Part shown: positions 1 to 8,764 of the stretch, in pieces | Layout: every line of letters starts with the position of its first letter | How positions within the stretch are numbered: the first letter of the stretch is position 1 | From: Psychroserpens sp. | GTDB taxonomy: Bacteria; Bacteroidota; Bacteroidia; Flavobacteriales; Flavobacteriaceae | Reading direction: 5' to 3' | Assembly (NCBI GenBank): GCA_017643165.1 | Contig: JAEPNY010000003.1 | Coordinates: forward strand, 62,001-126,000 | DNA: 64,000 bases | Translations under genes and position numbers: made by a program | Notes under the pieces: generated by a model | Told to the model about the DNA's origin: nothing | Seen by the model: the letters and a program-made list of their open reading frames with translations, nothing else | Database searches by the model: none

Positions 1-30
1 TTTCCGTATTTTTATGGAAAACGCTAACCA

Positions 31-1710
31 ATGAAATACAATTACTTCCTATGCTTATTACTATTGGTAATGGCATGCAAGAAAACTGAGGATTCTAATC
101 TATCTACTGAAACTGAAACTGAAACAAACGAAACTGTTACAGATGATAATGACATTAGTGACATTTCAACCAAAGATTTTCGAGAATTCAAAGTCTTAGA
201 TTCTAAATACATTTCAAATGAATCCATTTGGGCTGATGTCAATGCGGATCTCGCAGATTTCACTGAAGACGATTACAAGGAACTTTCTCCGTTAATTTTG
301 GATCAGGATATACCTACCTTACATGGAAATATCCTAAATGGGAAGTTAAGCTTTGAAAGCCTAACCAAATTCTACCTCTATCGTATTCGAAAATATGATC
401 GGGAAAATGACTTATCGTTAAACTCAGTTATCTCTATTAATCCCAATGCCATAAATGAAGCTCGTGCTAAAGATGCCATGTTTAAGGATATGGAGGTAAG
501 AGAAAATATTAATTACTCGGTTTTTGGGATGCCAATTTTATTAAAAGATAATATTAACACATCTGAAATGCCTACGACCGCTGGAGCTGTGGCATTCAAG
601 GTTAATCAAACAGATGATGCCTTTATTGTGTCGCAATTGAAAGCGAATCACGCCATTATTTTAGGTAAAGCAAACCTGAGTGAATGGGCCTATTTCTTTT
701 GTGGAGATTGCCCAAGTGGCTATTCGGCAATTGGCGGACAAACACTTAATCCCTATGGCAGACGTGTTATAGATACGGGTGGTTCAAGTTCGGGAAGTGG
801 AGTTGCGGTCGCAGCAAATTTTTGTGCCGCTGCGATTGGTAGCGAAACCTCTGGGTCTATATTGTCGCCTGCAAGTCAGAATTCAACCGTTGGATTGAAG
901 CCAACCATCGGACTCGTAAGCCGTACAGGAATTGTTCCTATATCGTCAACTTTAGATACGGCAGGACCAATTACACGAACAGTGATAGACAATGCCATCG
1001 TACTAGATGCCATATTCGGTGAAGATAAAGTTGATTCTAAATCATTTATGATTTTGTGGCAGCAGCCTTTTTACGCAGAAAATCTCGATAAGGGTTCACT
1101 TGAAGGTAAACGATTTGGGATGTTCAATAATCTAAAATCAGATACGCTCTATATGAGCGCTATTGAAGTCCTCAAAGCTAAAGGTGCAGAGATAGTTGAA
1201 ATGGATCCTTTAGAAATTGATCTGCCTAAGTTCATTCGATTACTGAATTTAGATATGAAACCAGATTTGGCAGCCTATTTAAATGACTACAGTAATTCTG
1301 AATTAGGTTATAAAACTATAGAAGATATTATGGCGTTCAATCAGACAGATAGTTCTGGCATTATGCCTTACGGTCAACGTTTATTTAGAGGTGTATCTAA
1401 TGATTCTTCGACTGCTGAAGAATTCGAAGAAATTAAGACTGTGTTAAAGGCAAATGGACAGCAATTCTTTGATGAGCCTATGAAGACTCATCAGTTGGAC
1501 GGGTTTCTTTCAATTAATAATTATCATGCAGGATATGCTGCAGTTGCCGAATATCCTGCGCTGACCGTTCCTATGGGATATTCTGAAAGTGGTGCGCCTA
1601 AGGGCTTAACATTCATTAGTTCAAGATTAAGAGAAAAGCAGCTTTTAGAATGGGCTTACGTGTATGAACAAGCCTCTAAAATGCGTGTGCCACCGAAAAA
1701 TTATAATTAA
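31..1710 (+). CDS. Amidase-signature family lipoprotein
   Basis: The product is an amidase-signature hydrolase of about 559 residues that probably cleaves C-N amide bonds in the cell envelope. A short signal peptide ends in a lipobox (LVMAC), followed by a charged, Thr/Glu-rich linker, so it should be a lipoprotein. The family triad is visible: Lys172 in LLKDN, the Ser/Gly-rich loop at about 250-257 and the nucleophile Ser276 in ETSGSI. The usual GGSSGGS is GGSSSGS here. It converges with the next gene and their stop codons overlap. The natural substrate cannot be read from sequence; GatA is unlikely because of the lipoprotein signal. Confidence 0.88.
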   Translation: MKYNYFLCLLLLVMACKKTEDSNLSTETETETNETVTDDNDISDISTKDFREFKVLDSKYISNESIWADVNADLADFTEDDYKELSPLILDQDIPTLHGNILNGKLSFESLTKFYLYRIRKYDRENDLSLNSVISINPNAINEARAKDAMFKDMEVRENINYSVFGMPILLKDNINTSEMPTTAGAVAFKVNQTDDAFIVSQLKANHAIILGKANLSEWAYFFCGDCPSGYSAIGGQTLNPYGRRVIDTGGSSSGSGVAVAANFCAAAIGSETSGSILSPASQNSTVGLKPTIGLVSRTGIVPISSTLDTAGPITRTVIDNAIVLDAIFGEDKVDSKSFMILWQQPFYAENLDKGSLEGKRFGMFNNLKSDTLYMSAIEVLKAKGAEIVEMDPLEIDLPKFIRLLNLDMKPDLAAYLNDYSNSELGYKTIEDIMAFNQTDSSGIMPYGQRLFRGVSNDSSTAEEFEEIKTVLKANGQQFFDEPMKTHQLDGFLSINNYHAGYAAVAEYPALTVPMGYSESGAPKGLTFISSRLREKQLLEWAYVYEQASKMRVPPKNYN

Positions 1711-2795
1711 TTATTGATAAGGGCATTTATTTTAGCCCATAATTCATCGTCAAAATTTGATAAGGCGAAATTTAAATCGTCCGCAGATTCACCCATTCTC
1801 ACAACGACCAAGTTTTGATCTGGTACGATGTATATTTTTTGATCATCACGTCCTAATGCACAAAACATAGTTTCTGGAGCATTTGGAATGATCTCACCTG
1901 GAAATTCAAGTTGTAATTGTGGTAATCTATACGTCGATTTTCCGTTTAACCACCACATATAACCGTAGGCTTGATTTAGATCTTGGGAGGTGTTTATTGC
2001 TTCATTCAAAAAAGCTTGCGAAATAATCTGTTCGTTTTCCCAGCGTCCTTCAGCATAGATCATTAGACCATATCTTGCCATACTGCGAGTTCTACTCCAG
2101 AAGGTGCTAAAATCGCCGTTTTGGATCCAAGTGCCTGTCATTCCAATTTTAGATTTTAAAACTTGATCGAAATAATTTGACCAGCTTTGATTGCTCGCGC
2201 TCGAAACAACATCTTGAAGTTTAACGTAGACGTTATGATAAGCCCATCGAGTTCCAGCATCGGCAATATATTGCAAATTCTCAGGGGCGACGCTATCTCC
2301 TAGACTATCATCCAACCCTGAATTCATAGAAAGTAAGTTTTTACAGGTAATGAGGTCTTCTCTCTCGGGAGCGGCACTCGTCCAGCCTGTACCAATATAA
2401 TCTGAAACTTTATCGTCAATATCTAGTAAGCCATTGTCTTGAGCAATTCCAGTAACCGTTGTTGTTAATGTCTTCCCTGCACTAGCCCAATACCATGGTG
2501 AACTTTCAGTATGACCATTCAAATAGGATTCTACAACAATTTTTCCTTCATGCAATATGATGAATCCTTTAGTGTTTTTTTCATCTAAGAAATCAATTAA
2601 TGGTTGCAACGCCGCTGCATTCCATGACAGCTCGTCTATCGATTTTGTTTCCCATTCTGCATTGTTAGTTAATGGCGGAAAATAGATGCTTGATGGTTCA
2701 GTTGATATGATTATTTCCTGATCAGTATTATCATCATCTGTACTGCAATTGAAAAGTATTAGAGCAAATAGAATAATTAAATATTTGACATTCAT
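1707..2795 (-). CDS. Beta-lactamase-family serine hydrolase, lipoprotein
   Basis: This 362-residue serine hydrolase belongs to the class C beta-lactamase/penicillin-binding-protein-like family. The SxxK motif is Ser105-Ala-Gly-Lys108, and a Tyr-x-Asn-type motif (YHN) lies near residue 195. The start is placed at the internal Met at 2795 because MNVKYLIILF leads directly into a hydrophobic segment and a lipobox Cys (LFNCS). The open frame continues ten codons further upstream. It is transcribed away from rimO. Known family roles are esterase, D-amino-acid peptidase or beta-lactamase-like activity; the substrate here is unknown. Confidence 0.85.
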   Translation of the reverse strand: MNVKYLIILFALILFNCSTDDDNTDQEIIISTEPSSIYFPPLTNNAEWETKSIDELSWNAAALQPLIDFLDEKNTKGFIILHEGKIVVESYLNGHTESSPWYWASAGKTLTTTVTGIAQDNGLLDIDDKVSDYIGTGWTSAAPEREDLITCKNLLSMNSGLDDSLGDSVAPENLQYIADAGTRWAYHNVYVKLQDVVSSASNQSWSNYFDQVLKSKIGMTGTWIQNGDFSTFWSRTRSMARYGLMIYAEGRWENEQIISQAFLNEAINTSQDLNQAYGYMWWLNGKSTYRLPQLQLEFPGEIIPNAPETMFCALGRDDQKIYIVPDQNLVVVRMGESADDLNFALSNFDDELWAKINALINN

Positions 2796-2852
2796 TACGT
2801 TGACTTTAATTATAGGACCAATCATTGGAAATAAGGTTTAACGCGTCGATAG

Positions 2853-2860
2853 CAAATATA
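2853..2860 (-). promoter_or_regulatory. Bacteroidota -7 box for the serine hydrolase
   Basis: The reverse strand reads TATATTTG, a perfect TAnnTTTG box, about 57 bases upstream of the Met at 2795. No clear -33 TTTG was found. Confidence 0.5.
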
Positions 2861-2875
2861 TCATAAATCATTGTT

Positions 2876-2883
2876 TATCTTTG
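2876..2883 (+). promoter_or_regulatory. Bacteroidota -7 box for rimO
   Basis: TATCTTTG matches TAnnTTTG and lies 17 bases before the rimO start codon. The divergent box at 2853-2860 is only 15 bases away, so the two promoters may interfere with each other. Confidence 0.55.
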
Positions 2884-2900
2884 CCATCTGAAAATCGATT

Positions 2901-4205
2901 ATGAGAACGAAATCATTAAAGAAGAATAAGATTAATGTAGTGACTTTAGGTTGTAGCAAGAATGTCTATGACAGTGAAGTATTAATGGGACAACTTAAAG
3001 CTAGTGGGAAAGATGTCGTTCATGAAGAAGAAGGCAATGTTGTTGTGATCAATACCTGCGGATTTATTAATAACGCGAAAGAGGAAAGTGTGAACACCAT
3101 CTTAGAGTTCATGCAAAAGAAAGAGGCTGGTGATGTAGATAAGGTGTTTGTTACGGGGTGTCTAAGTGAACGTTATAAGCCAGATCTTGAAAAAGAAATA
3201 CCAAACGTAGATCAATACTTTGGAACTACAGAATTGCCTCAATTACTTAAGGCGTTGGGAGCGGATTATAAGCACGAACTTATTGGTGAACGCTTAACGA
3301 CAACACCGAAAAATTATGCTTATTTGAAAATTGCCGAAGGATGCGATAGGCCTTGTAGTTTCTGTGCAATTCCTTTAATGCGTGGAAAACACAAAAGTAC
3401 ACCAATTGAAGACCTTGTAATTGAAGCTGAAAAGCTCGCCGCAAATGGTGTTAAAGAGCTTATTCTTATTGCTCAAGATCTTACATATTATGGTTTAGAT
3501 CTTTATAAGAAACGCAATCTGGCTGAATTGTTAGAACATCTCGTTAAAGTTGAAGGTATCGAATGGATACGATTACATTACGCATTTCCAACTGGATTTC
3601 CGATGGATGTTCTTGATATTATGAAACGAGAACCTAAGATCTGTAATTATCTCGATATTCCGCTACAACATATTTCTGATGACATCTTAAAGAGTATGCG
3701 TCGTGGGACTACAAAAGCAAAGACGACTAAGTTGTTACAAGAGTTCAGAGCTAAAGTTCCTGAAATGACCATAAGAACAACATTAATCGTTGGTTATCCA
3801 GGTGAGACTGAAGAAGACTTTCAGACTTTGAAACAGTGGGTTCAAGACATGCGCTTTGAACGATTAGGATGTTTTACTTATTCTCATGAGGAAAATACAA
3901 ATGCTTATAATTTGGAGGATGATGTTCCTGAAGCGGTAAAAATTGATCGTGCCAATCAGATCATGGAAATCCAGTCGCAAATTTCATGGGAATTAAACCA
4001 GGAGAAAATAGGAAAGGAGTTTAAGGTAGTTATCGATCGTAAAGAAGGAAATTACTTTGTTGGGCGCACTGAGTATGATTCACCAGATGTCGATAATGAA
4101 GTTTTAATAGATGCAACAAGCACCTATTTAAAAACTGGAGAATTTACACGTATTAGAGTGATCGAAGCTGAAGATTTTGATCTTTACGGAGAAGTTATTC
4201 AATAA
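2901..4205 (+). CDS. rimO: Ribosomal protein S12 methylthiotransferase RimO
   Basis: RimO is a radical-SAM enzyme that adds a methylthio group to the conserved Asp of ribosomal protein S12. The 434-residue length is normal. The N-terminal UPF0004 domain carries cluster-ligand cysteines (TLGCSKN, NTCGF, VTGCLSERY). The radical-SAM CxxxCxxC motif is Cys148, Cys152 and Cys155. A C-terminal TRAM-like domain ends the protein. The motif SCAIPLMRG-like context (CAIPLMRGKHKS) separates it from the tRNA enzyme MiaB. It appears monocistronic and converges with the following lipoprotein gene. Confidence 0.96.
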   Translation: MRTKSLKKNKINVVTLGCSKNVYDSEVLMGQLKASGKDVVHEEEGNVVVINTCGFINNAKEESVNTILEFMQKKEAGDVDKVFVTGCLSERYKPDLEKEIPNVDQYFGTTELPQLLKALGADYKHELIGERLTTTPKNYAYLKIAEGCDRPCSFCAIPLMRGKHKSTPIEDLVIEAEKLAANGVKELILIAQDLTYYGLDLYKKRNLAELLEHLVKVEGIEWIRLHYAFPTGFPMDVLDIMKREPKICNYLDIPLQHISDDILKSMRRGTTKAKTTKLLQEFRAKVPEMTIRTTLIVGYPGETEEDFQTLKQWVQDMRFERLGCFTYSHEENTNAYNLEDDVPEAVKIDRANQIMEIQSQISWELNQEKIGKEFKVVIDRKEGNYFVGRTEYDSPDVDNEVLIDATSTYLKTGEFTRIRVIEAEDFDLYGEVIQ

Positions 4206-4233
4206 AAAAGGGTAAGACATTACGCTTACCCTT
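4204..4233 (-). terminator. Intrinsic terminator of the cadherin-like lipoprotein gene
   Basis: A 9-bp perfect stem (AAGGGTAAG at 4208-4216 with CTTACCCTT at 4225-4233) has an 8-base loop. On the reverse strand it is followed by a T-run (the A-run at 4204-4209), so it should stop leftward transcripts. Rightward from rimO it forms a hairpin without a T-run. Confidence 0.75.
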
Positions 4234-4257
4234 AACAAACTAAATCGGATTATCTGG

Positions 4258-5214
4258 CTAATCCCATTGCTTTAATGTGGTACTTAATCCTTGGTAGAGG
4301 AATACGGCATTGATATTCCCATTTGTAAGTGTATCTGTATCTCCACCATCTCCCCAGCCATAAACCGTTCCGGTGATGTATTTAAATCCTATACTTAGAC
4401 TTGAGAAAATAGCGAGATGCCCTTCGTTACTTGTTGCTGTCGCATTACCTTTAAGAACAAAGTGGTTGTATTCATCATTATGTTGAGGTAAAGTACTTCC
4501 AATGGTATTATATATTCCAAACTCGTCACCTTCAGAGACTTTTACTTTTGTATTTGATGCGTTATTTGCCCAAGAATAGTATTTAAAAGCGAATAAGTAA
4601 CTCGCTTCTGGAATGGTATGGCCATTTCTATTTGCTAAAAGTGCATTTCCAGAATTAGGTTCAATATTGGCATTACTTTGAATATGATTGTCGGTCGCTC
4701 CACTTTTGGTGACTTGAGCTAAATAATTTGCCAAGTCATTATACTCACTTTCGGTTACCATGATCCATTCGCCAACACTTGCATTGTCATACGCGCTTCT
4801 TGAACTATTCAAAAATGCGGCAATGTCGTCTACGTTATTAATATTTATGATGACCAGTTTGTTTTCAGTTTCAGTACCATTACTAATTTGAACGGTAGCT
4901 GTAAAGCTTGTACTCGTTTCATAATCATACATTAACCAATCCAATACGCGCATTTCTCCTGACGAGCTGTTGATGTCGAATGCTTGTGATACCGATTGTG
5001 AAGTTATGCTAAACGTTAAGTTACCAGATAGACTTGAAGTTACAGTTGTTATAAGGTCTCCTGAATTTGGGTACTCATTGATTGATACCTCTACATTTGT
5101 TGTTGATTGTAGATTGTTTGCGTCATCATCCTCACTGCTGCAAGATACTGTGATAAACAAAATTGATACTAGGCAAAGTCCTAATTTAAATGAGTTGGTG
5201 ATTAAAGATTTCAT
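4258..5214 (-). CDS. Cadherin-like-domain lipoprotein
   Basis: The product is a 318-residue predicted surface or periplasmic lipoprotein. MKSLITNSF begins a signal peptide that ends at SILFITVSC, followed by SSEDDD. The open frame extends 30 codons upstream through an atypical GC-richer leader, so the Met at 5214 is preferred. Residues of about 45-125 resemble one cadherin-type repeat (AFDINSSSGEMRV, then LMYDYETS, TFTATV-like and a closing ININNVDD). The C-terminal half of about 180 residues is not recognised. It lies downstream of a GTGGAC repeat array that may place it under the neighbouring LuxR-type regulator. The function is unknown. Confidence 0.75.
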   Translation of the reverse strand: MKSLITNSFKLGLCLVSILFITVSCSSEDDDANNLQSTTNVEVSINEYPNSGDLITTVTSSLSGNLTFSITSQSVSQAFDINSSSGEMRVLDWLMYDYETSTSFTATVQISNGTETENKLVIININNVDDIAAFLNSSRSAYDNASVGEWIMVTESEYNDLANYLAQVTKSGATDNHIQSNANIEPNSGNALLANRNGHTIPEASYLFAFKYYSWANNASNTKVKVSEGDEFGIYNTIGSTLPQHNDEYNHFVLKGNATATSNEGHLAIFSSLSIGFKYITGTVYGWGDGGDTDTLTNGNINAVFLYQGLSTTLKQWD

Positions 5215-5325
5215 AATAAGAATGTTTTGTGGTTTGTTTAAATCGTTTTTGTAGCGTCTTGCAGCTGGCAAGTCTGCAGCCCATACCAGAGCAAGGCACC
5301 ACAAAACTGGTTGTCAACTTAATGA
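5215..5325 (-). promoter_or_regulatory. Structured 5' leader candidate
   Basis: Between the predicted transcription start and the Met at 5214 lies a leader of about 110 bases whose middle is clearly GC-richer than the surroundings. GTTTTGTGGT (5224-5233) is the exact reverse complement of ACCACAAAAC (5298-5307). Inside, CTTGC (5258-5262) can pair with GCAAG at 5268-5272 or alternatively at 5291-5295. I do not recognise a known riboswitch family. Confidence 0.35.
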
Positions 5326-5330
5326 CAGCA

Positions 5331-5362
5331 CAAACATATCTGTAAGCTTTTGTGAATCAAAA
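5331..5362 (-). promoter_or_regulatory. Promoter of the cadherin-like lipoprotein gene
   Basis: On the reverse strand TTTTG (5358-5362) is followed after 19 bases by TATGTTTG (5331-5338). This is a full Bacteroidota promoter (TTTG, 19-base spacer, TAnnTTTG). The GTGGAC array begins 8 bases upstream of its -33 element. Confidence 0.65.
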
Positions 5363-5370
5363 GATTATGA

Positions 5371-5420
5371 GTGGACAATACGTGGACGTCCACTAAATAT
5401 CATCTGGACAATTGGTGGAC
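5371..5420. promoter_or_regulatory. GTGGAC operator array, 11-bp phased (left array)
   Basis: Hexamers GTGGAC start at 5371, 5382 and 5415, with CTGGAC at 5404. The spacings are 11, 22 and 11 bp, close to whole helical turns. The copy at 5382 is part of the perfect palindrome GTGGACGTCCAC (5382-5393). The array lies directly upstream of the -33 element of the lipoprotein promoter and 22 bases past the stop of the TPR-LuxR regulator gene. I infer that it is a binding site for that regulator. Confidence 0.5.
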
Positions 5421-5441
5421 GTTATAAATTAAGTCGCTGAA

Positions 5442-7376
5442 TTACAGCTCTATAACTAATTCTTGTAATGAATCTTCTGTAGACAGATTCAACTTCTTAC
5501 GTAGACGATAGCGTGCCTTTTTTACACCTTCCGTAGAAATATTTAGAATATTGGCGATTTCCTTCGAAGATAGATTCATCTTGAGTAATGCCATTAATCG
5601 CAGATCGTTCGGCGAAACTTCCGGAAATTGCCTTTTTACTTTTGAATTAAATCCTTTATGTACATCTTCAAAATAGGATCTAAATTGCTCCCAGTTGTTA
5701 TCATTGTTGATGTCGAGATTAATGGTATTAATTACTCTTTGGTAATGTCTGCCGTTATCTGAGTTCAACTTTAACTCATTCAACTGTGATTTCAAATCCA
5801 ATAAGACTTCATTTTTGTGTGCTAAATGTAAGGCATGCGTAGTCAGTTCTTTTTCTTTGAATTCAAGAGAGGCATCCAATTTCTCACGTTCAATTTTATT
5901 GCGCTTCATTTTCTGTCTGATGCCATAAAATAATAGCAACCCTAAAAGCACTATCGATATAATACCAATGACTAACAGTAGTTGTCTGGATTTAGAAACT
6001 TTTTCTTGTTCTTCCAATAATTCAATTTGAGATTTTTGAAGTGCAATCTCTTTTTCTTTTCGATTGGTTTCAAAAATGATCTTTTGTTCTTGTGCTAGCT
6101 CAGTTCTCATATAATTATTTAGAGAATCTTTAGCATCACTACTTTCTTGTAATTCGTTGTAGGCATCATTGAGTTTTCCAAGTTGTTTTAATGCTTTGGA
6201 TTTATAAAGTTTAGACCAACTAATATTTCGAAAGGAGTCATTACTCTCAGCAATCTCTAGGCATTTGTTGAAATTCTTTAAGGCGTCTTCTGGTTTGTTA
6301 CGTTTTAGATTTAATTCGCCTAATGTCATATTATAATTATATAAGACTGTCGTAATCATTTGATCTTCCTCTTTGGCGACTTCATCAAGATATTTTTTGG
6401 CTTCAACTAAATTGTCTCGTTTTTTTTCTAGTTCGGCTAGTTGAATTAAGGTTAAGGCTAAATTTCTTCTTAGTTTAATTTCTTTGGAAGTCTCAAGAGC
6501 CAGATTTAAATTAGTCTCAGCTTCGTCCAATTGGTCCAATTCCATTTGTGACATTGCCTTAATTCTATAAAGCTGCGCTATCATATTTTTTTGACCTACC
6601 TGTTCAGAAATATCTATTCCAATATCAAATTGTTCAATGGCCTTTTCGTGTTCGAAAATTTCTTGATATAAACTACCAACTTTATAATACGCTTGCGGTA
6701 AATAAAAGGAGTCTTTGAATTGCTCTCTAAGTTCAATAGTCTCAAGCATTTTTTGAATACTGATATTCCGAAATCCTCTCTTTAGGGCTATGGAGCTTCT
6801 GTGCTCTAACATACTCGCCATTAGAGAGGAATCTTTATAGCGTATGGCGACAGGTTCAATTTCATCTACAAGGCCTTCATATCTTGAAAGGTCATCTGAG
6901 ATCAGACCTACTAATATGGTGAGGTTAGATTTAATGGTTGCTCCAAAAATAGTGTCTCCTATTTTCATAAACTCATCACCAGATCGTTCTAAATAGACCA
7001 TTGAAGAGTCATAGGCGCTTTGCGTGTAATAATAATTCGCTTTCATAGCGAATAAATTAGCCTTGCCGCGTTCATACGACTTTATTTTATAAATGGCTTC
7101 AGCACTATCAATATAGGTTTTAGCTAAAGCTGGATCTTGATAAACGATTGTTTCAGCTAAAGTCAATTGTGCATTGGCTTTAATACTATCATTTTCCGTA
7201 GTCTTTATGACCTGTTGAAGACTATCGATCTCTTTTTCCAATTGCGCAGTTGCGGAAAATGGAATAAATCCTATAAACAATAATATGATCAGTATTCTAT
7301 AAATGTCCACCTGTAAGTAGACAAGTTTTGATTTTGCGATAATTGGGACAATTGAAAGTCGATAATTAAGATCCAT
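5442..7376 (-). CDS. Membrane-anchored TPR / LuxR-type transcriptional regulator
   Basis: This 644-residue protein combines an N-terminal hydrophobic signal or anchor (about 25-45), tetratricopeptide repeats (about 50-420) and a transmembrane helix (about 465-486). After a coiled-coil-like linker comes a C-terminal LuxR/GerE helix-turn-helix (about 587-640; SSKEIANILNISTEGVKKARYRLRKKL). It contains no histidine kinase or receiver domain, so it is likely a one-component sensor whose TPR part faces the periplasm and whose DNA-binding part faces the cytoplasm. The residue-1 ATG is kept although the N-terminus precedes the hydrophobic segment by about 22 residues. The gene is flanked by GTGGAC arrays on both sides, which suggests local control of the neighbouring surface-protein genes. 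Confidence 0.85.
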   Translation of the reverse strand: MDLNYRLSIVPIIAKSKLVYLQVDIYRILIILLFIGFIPFSATAQLEKEIDSLQQVIKTTENDSIKANAQLTLAETIVYQDPALAKTYIDSAEAIYKIKSYERGKANLFAMKANYYYTQSAYDSSMVYLERSGDEFMKIGDTIFGATIKSNLTILVGLISDDLSRYEGLVDEIEPVAIRYKDSSLMASMLEHRSSIALKRGFRNISIQKMLETIELREQFKDSFYLPQAYYKVGSLYQEIFEHEKAIEQFDIGIDISEQVGQKNMIAQLYRIKAMSQMELDQLDEAETNLNLALETSKEIKLRRNLALTLIQLAELEKKRDNLVEAKKYLDEVAKEEDQMITTVLYNYNMTLGELNLKRNKPEDALKNFNKCLEIAESNDSFRNISWSKLYKSKALKQLGKLNDAYNELQESSDAKDSLNNYMRTELAQEQKIIFETNRKEKEIALQKSQIELLEEQEKVSKSRQLLLVIGIISIVLLGLLLFYGIRQKMKRNKIEREKLDASLEFKEKELTTHALHLAHKNEVLLDLKSQLNELKLNSDNGRHYQRVINTINLDINNDNNWEQFRSYFEDVHKGFNSKVKRQFPEVSPNDLRLMALLKMNLSSKEIANILNISTEGVKKARYRLRKKLNLSTEDSLQELVIEL

Positions 7377-7523
7377 GTTTTGTGGTGGTTAGTTAAACGA
7401 ATATAAGAACAAATCCTGCAAGATTATAAAATATTGAAAATCAATATATTAAATTTTAAAACTTGTGAATTTTATTGCTATTATAAAGATGGTCAATAAT
7501 TGAATTTGTTCTTTTTTTTGAAA

Positions 7524-7540
7524 GTGGACAAAGGGTGGAC
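7524..7540. promoter_or_regulatory. GTGGAC operator pair, 11-bp spacing (right array)
   Basis: GTGGAC occurs at 7524-7529 and 7535-7540, again 11 bp apart. The pair lies 38 bases upstream of the candidate -7 box of the T9SS protein-barrel-fibre operon, and between that operon and the divergent regulator gene. The shared hexamer and spacing with the left array make a common DNA-binding protein plausible. Confidence 0.5.
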
Positions 7541-7577
7541 ACGGCGTTTTTTTCTTTTTTTCTGGATATCCCTGTCC

Positions 7578-7585
7578 TACCTTCG
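7578..7585 (+). promoter_or_regulatory. Weak -7 box of the T9SS protein-barrel-fibre operon
   Basis: TACCTTCG departs from TAnnTTTG at one base and lies 21 bases before the start at 7607. The -33 region is a T/C tract without TTTG. A weak core promoter just downstream of the GTGGAC pair fits dependence on an activator, which is inference. Confidence 0.35.
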
Positions 7586-7606
7586 ATGAAATTAAACGTG
7601 TCAATT

Positions 7607-8104
7607 ATGTCATATCAAAACTGGATTATTACAAGTTTAATGCTCTTCGTCTTAATCGGATCAGCTCAAACTTTAAAACGGCAATCATTAGGTGTTCAAG
7701 GATCAACACAGTTGGTCTTTGCTTACACTAAAAGTTATTTCATTCAAGAAAGTATTGGACAAAAAAGTGTTATTCGAACTTATGAAGCGAATAACTATAG
7801 TTTACGTCAAGGGTTTCTACAACCTATTGATGGTGCAATTATTTCTGAAAATCTGGACAACGAATTAACGGGCTTCTTTTACCCTAATCCCTTTATCGAT
7901 CATGTTAATGTGCAATTTGAAGAACCGATAATAGATATCATAACGGTTACGATGCATGATATTTTAGGGAGGTTGGTCTACAATGAAACCTTTAATCCAA
8001 TGCAATCACTTACGATCAATTTTGGTGATCTAAGTTCGGGGAGTTACATATTCAGACTTCAAATGCGTTCAGAAGTCATGATTGCAAAACTGGTTAGACG
8101 ATAG
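7607..8104 (+). CDS. Small T9SS type A sorting-domain protein
   Basis: This 165-residue secreted protein has a signal peptide (MSYQNWIITSLMLFVLIGSAQ) and a short conserved part with SIGQKSVIRTYE and LRQGFLQP. The C-terminus is a type A T9SS sorting domain: NPF.D near residue 95, DILGRLVYNE, LSSGSYIFRL and a terminal KLVRR. The start at 7607 is chosen because the longer frame begins with a GTG inside the GTGGAC repeat. Proteins of this short layout are common beside outer-membrane barrels in Bacteroidota, but their role is not established. It is the first gene of a tight operon with the next two. Confidence 0.8.
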   Translation: MSYQNWIITSLMLFVLIGSAQTLKRQSLGVQGSTQLVFAYTKSYFIQESIGQKSVIRTYEANNYSLRQGFLQPIDGAIISENLDNELTGFFYPNPFIDHVNVQFEEPIIDIITVTMHDILGRLVYNETFNPMQSLTINFGDLSSGSYIFRLQMRSEVMIAKLVRR

Positions 8105-8106
8105 TT

Positions 8107-8754
8107 ATGAGACGATTAGTTTGGATAATATCGTTGACATTGTCAATGCAACTCAGTGCGCAGCAATTGTATATGGAAATAGGTAAAACAAGTTCTGGTT
8201 TTGACTATCAAAATTCTGTGGGTCAAACCCTAGAGAATTTACAATCGACCTCTCAAACGTATTTAAAATTGGGATATCGTGATGTATTAAATAATTCCGA
8301 GACTTTGCACTTTTCATTAGGAGCTACTTACAACGGCTATGGTGCTATTGGAAGTGATCCTGTTTTGGATAATTTCTTCGAATGGGACGTGACTTACGTA
8401 GGTGTAGAAGCTGGTCTCGACTTCCGAATCTTTAGACTTCGTGATTTCTCATTTTATGTGAAGGGTTTGGCGTCTTCTGAATTCCTGATTCAAGGAAATC
8501 AAACCTTGAATAATCAGGTGTTCAACTTGGTAGGAGAAGAAGAATTCAATAACACGATTTTCTTTCTAAAAGGTGGACTAATGATGTCATATCCCATTTC
8601 AAGAAATACCCTTATTACAGCAAATTACACGATTGGAAAAACAGCCTTGTTGGATCAAGGTAATGAAACAGATAATGAACAATTAAAACTTACGGCACAT
8701 CAATTTGGATTCGGAATAATCATAAGTCTCCCAGATTGTAACTGTCCATTTTAA
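8107..8754 (+). CDS. Predicted outer-membrane beta-barrel protein
   Basis: The 215-residue product has a signal peptide (to about LSAQ at residue 19) and then alternating amphipathic strands ending in aromatic residues, such as TYLKLGYRDV, LHFSLGATYNGYGA, DFSFYVKGLA and FFLKGGLMMSYP. This is typical of a small outer-membrane barrel. The last residues contain two cysteines (DCNCPF). It starts 2 bases after the T9SS protein gene and ends 10 bases before the fibre gene. It may anchor or display its partners; no specific family is recognised. Confidence 0.7.
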   Translation: MRRLVWIISLTLSMQLSAQQLYMEIGKTSSGFDYQNSVGQTLENLQSTSQTYLKLGYRDVLNNSETLHFSLGATYNGYGAIGSDPVLDNFFEWDVTYVGVEAGLDFRIFRLRDFSFYVKGLASSEFLIQGNQTLNNQVFNLVGEEEFNNTIFFLKGGLMMSYPISRNTLITANYTIGKTALLDQGNETDNEQLKLTAHQFGFGIIISLPDCNCPF

Positions 8755-8764
8755 ACCAAATATC

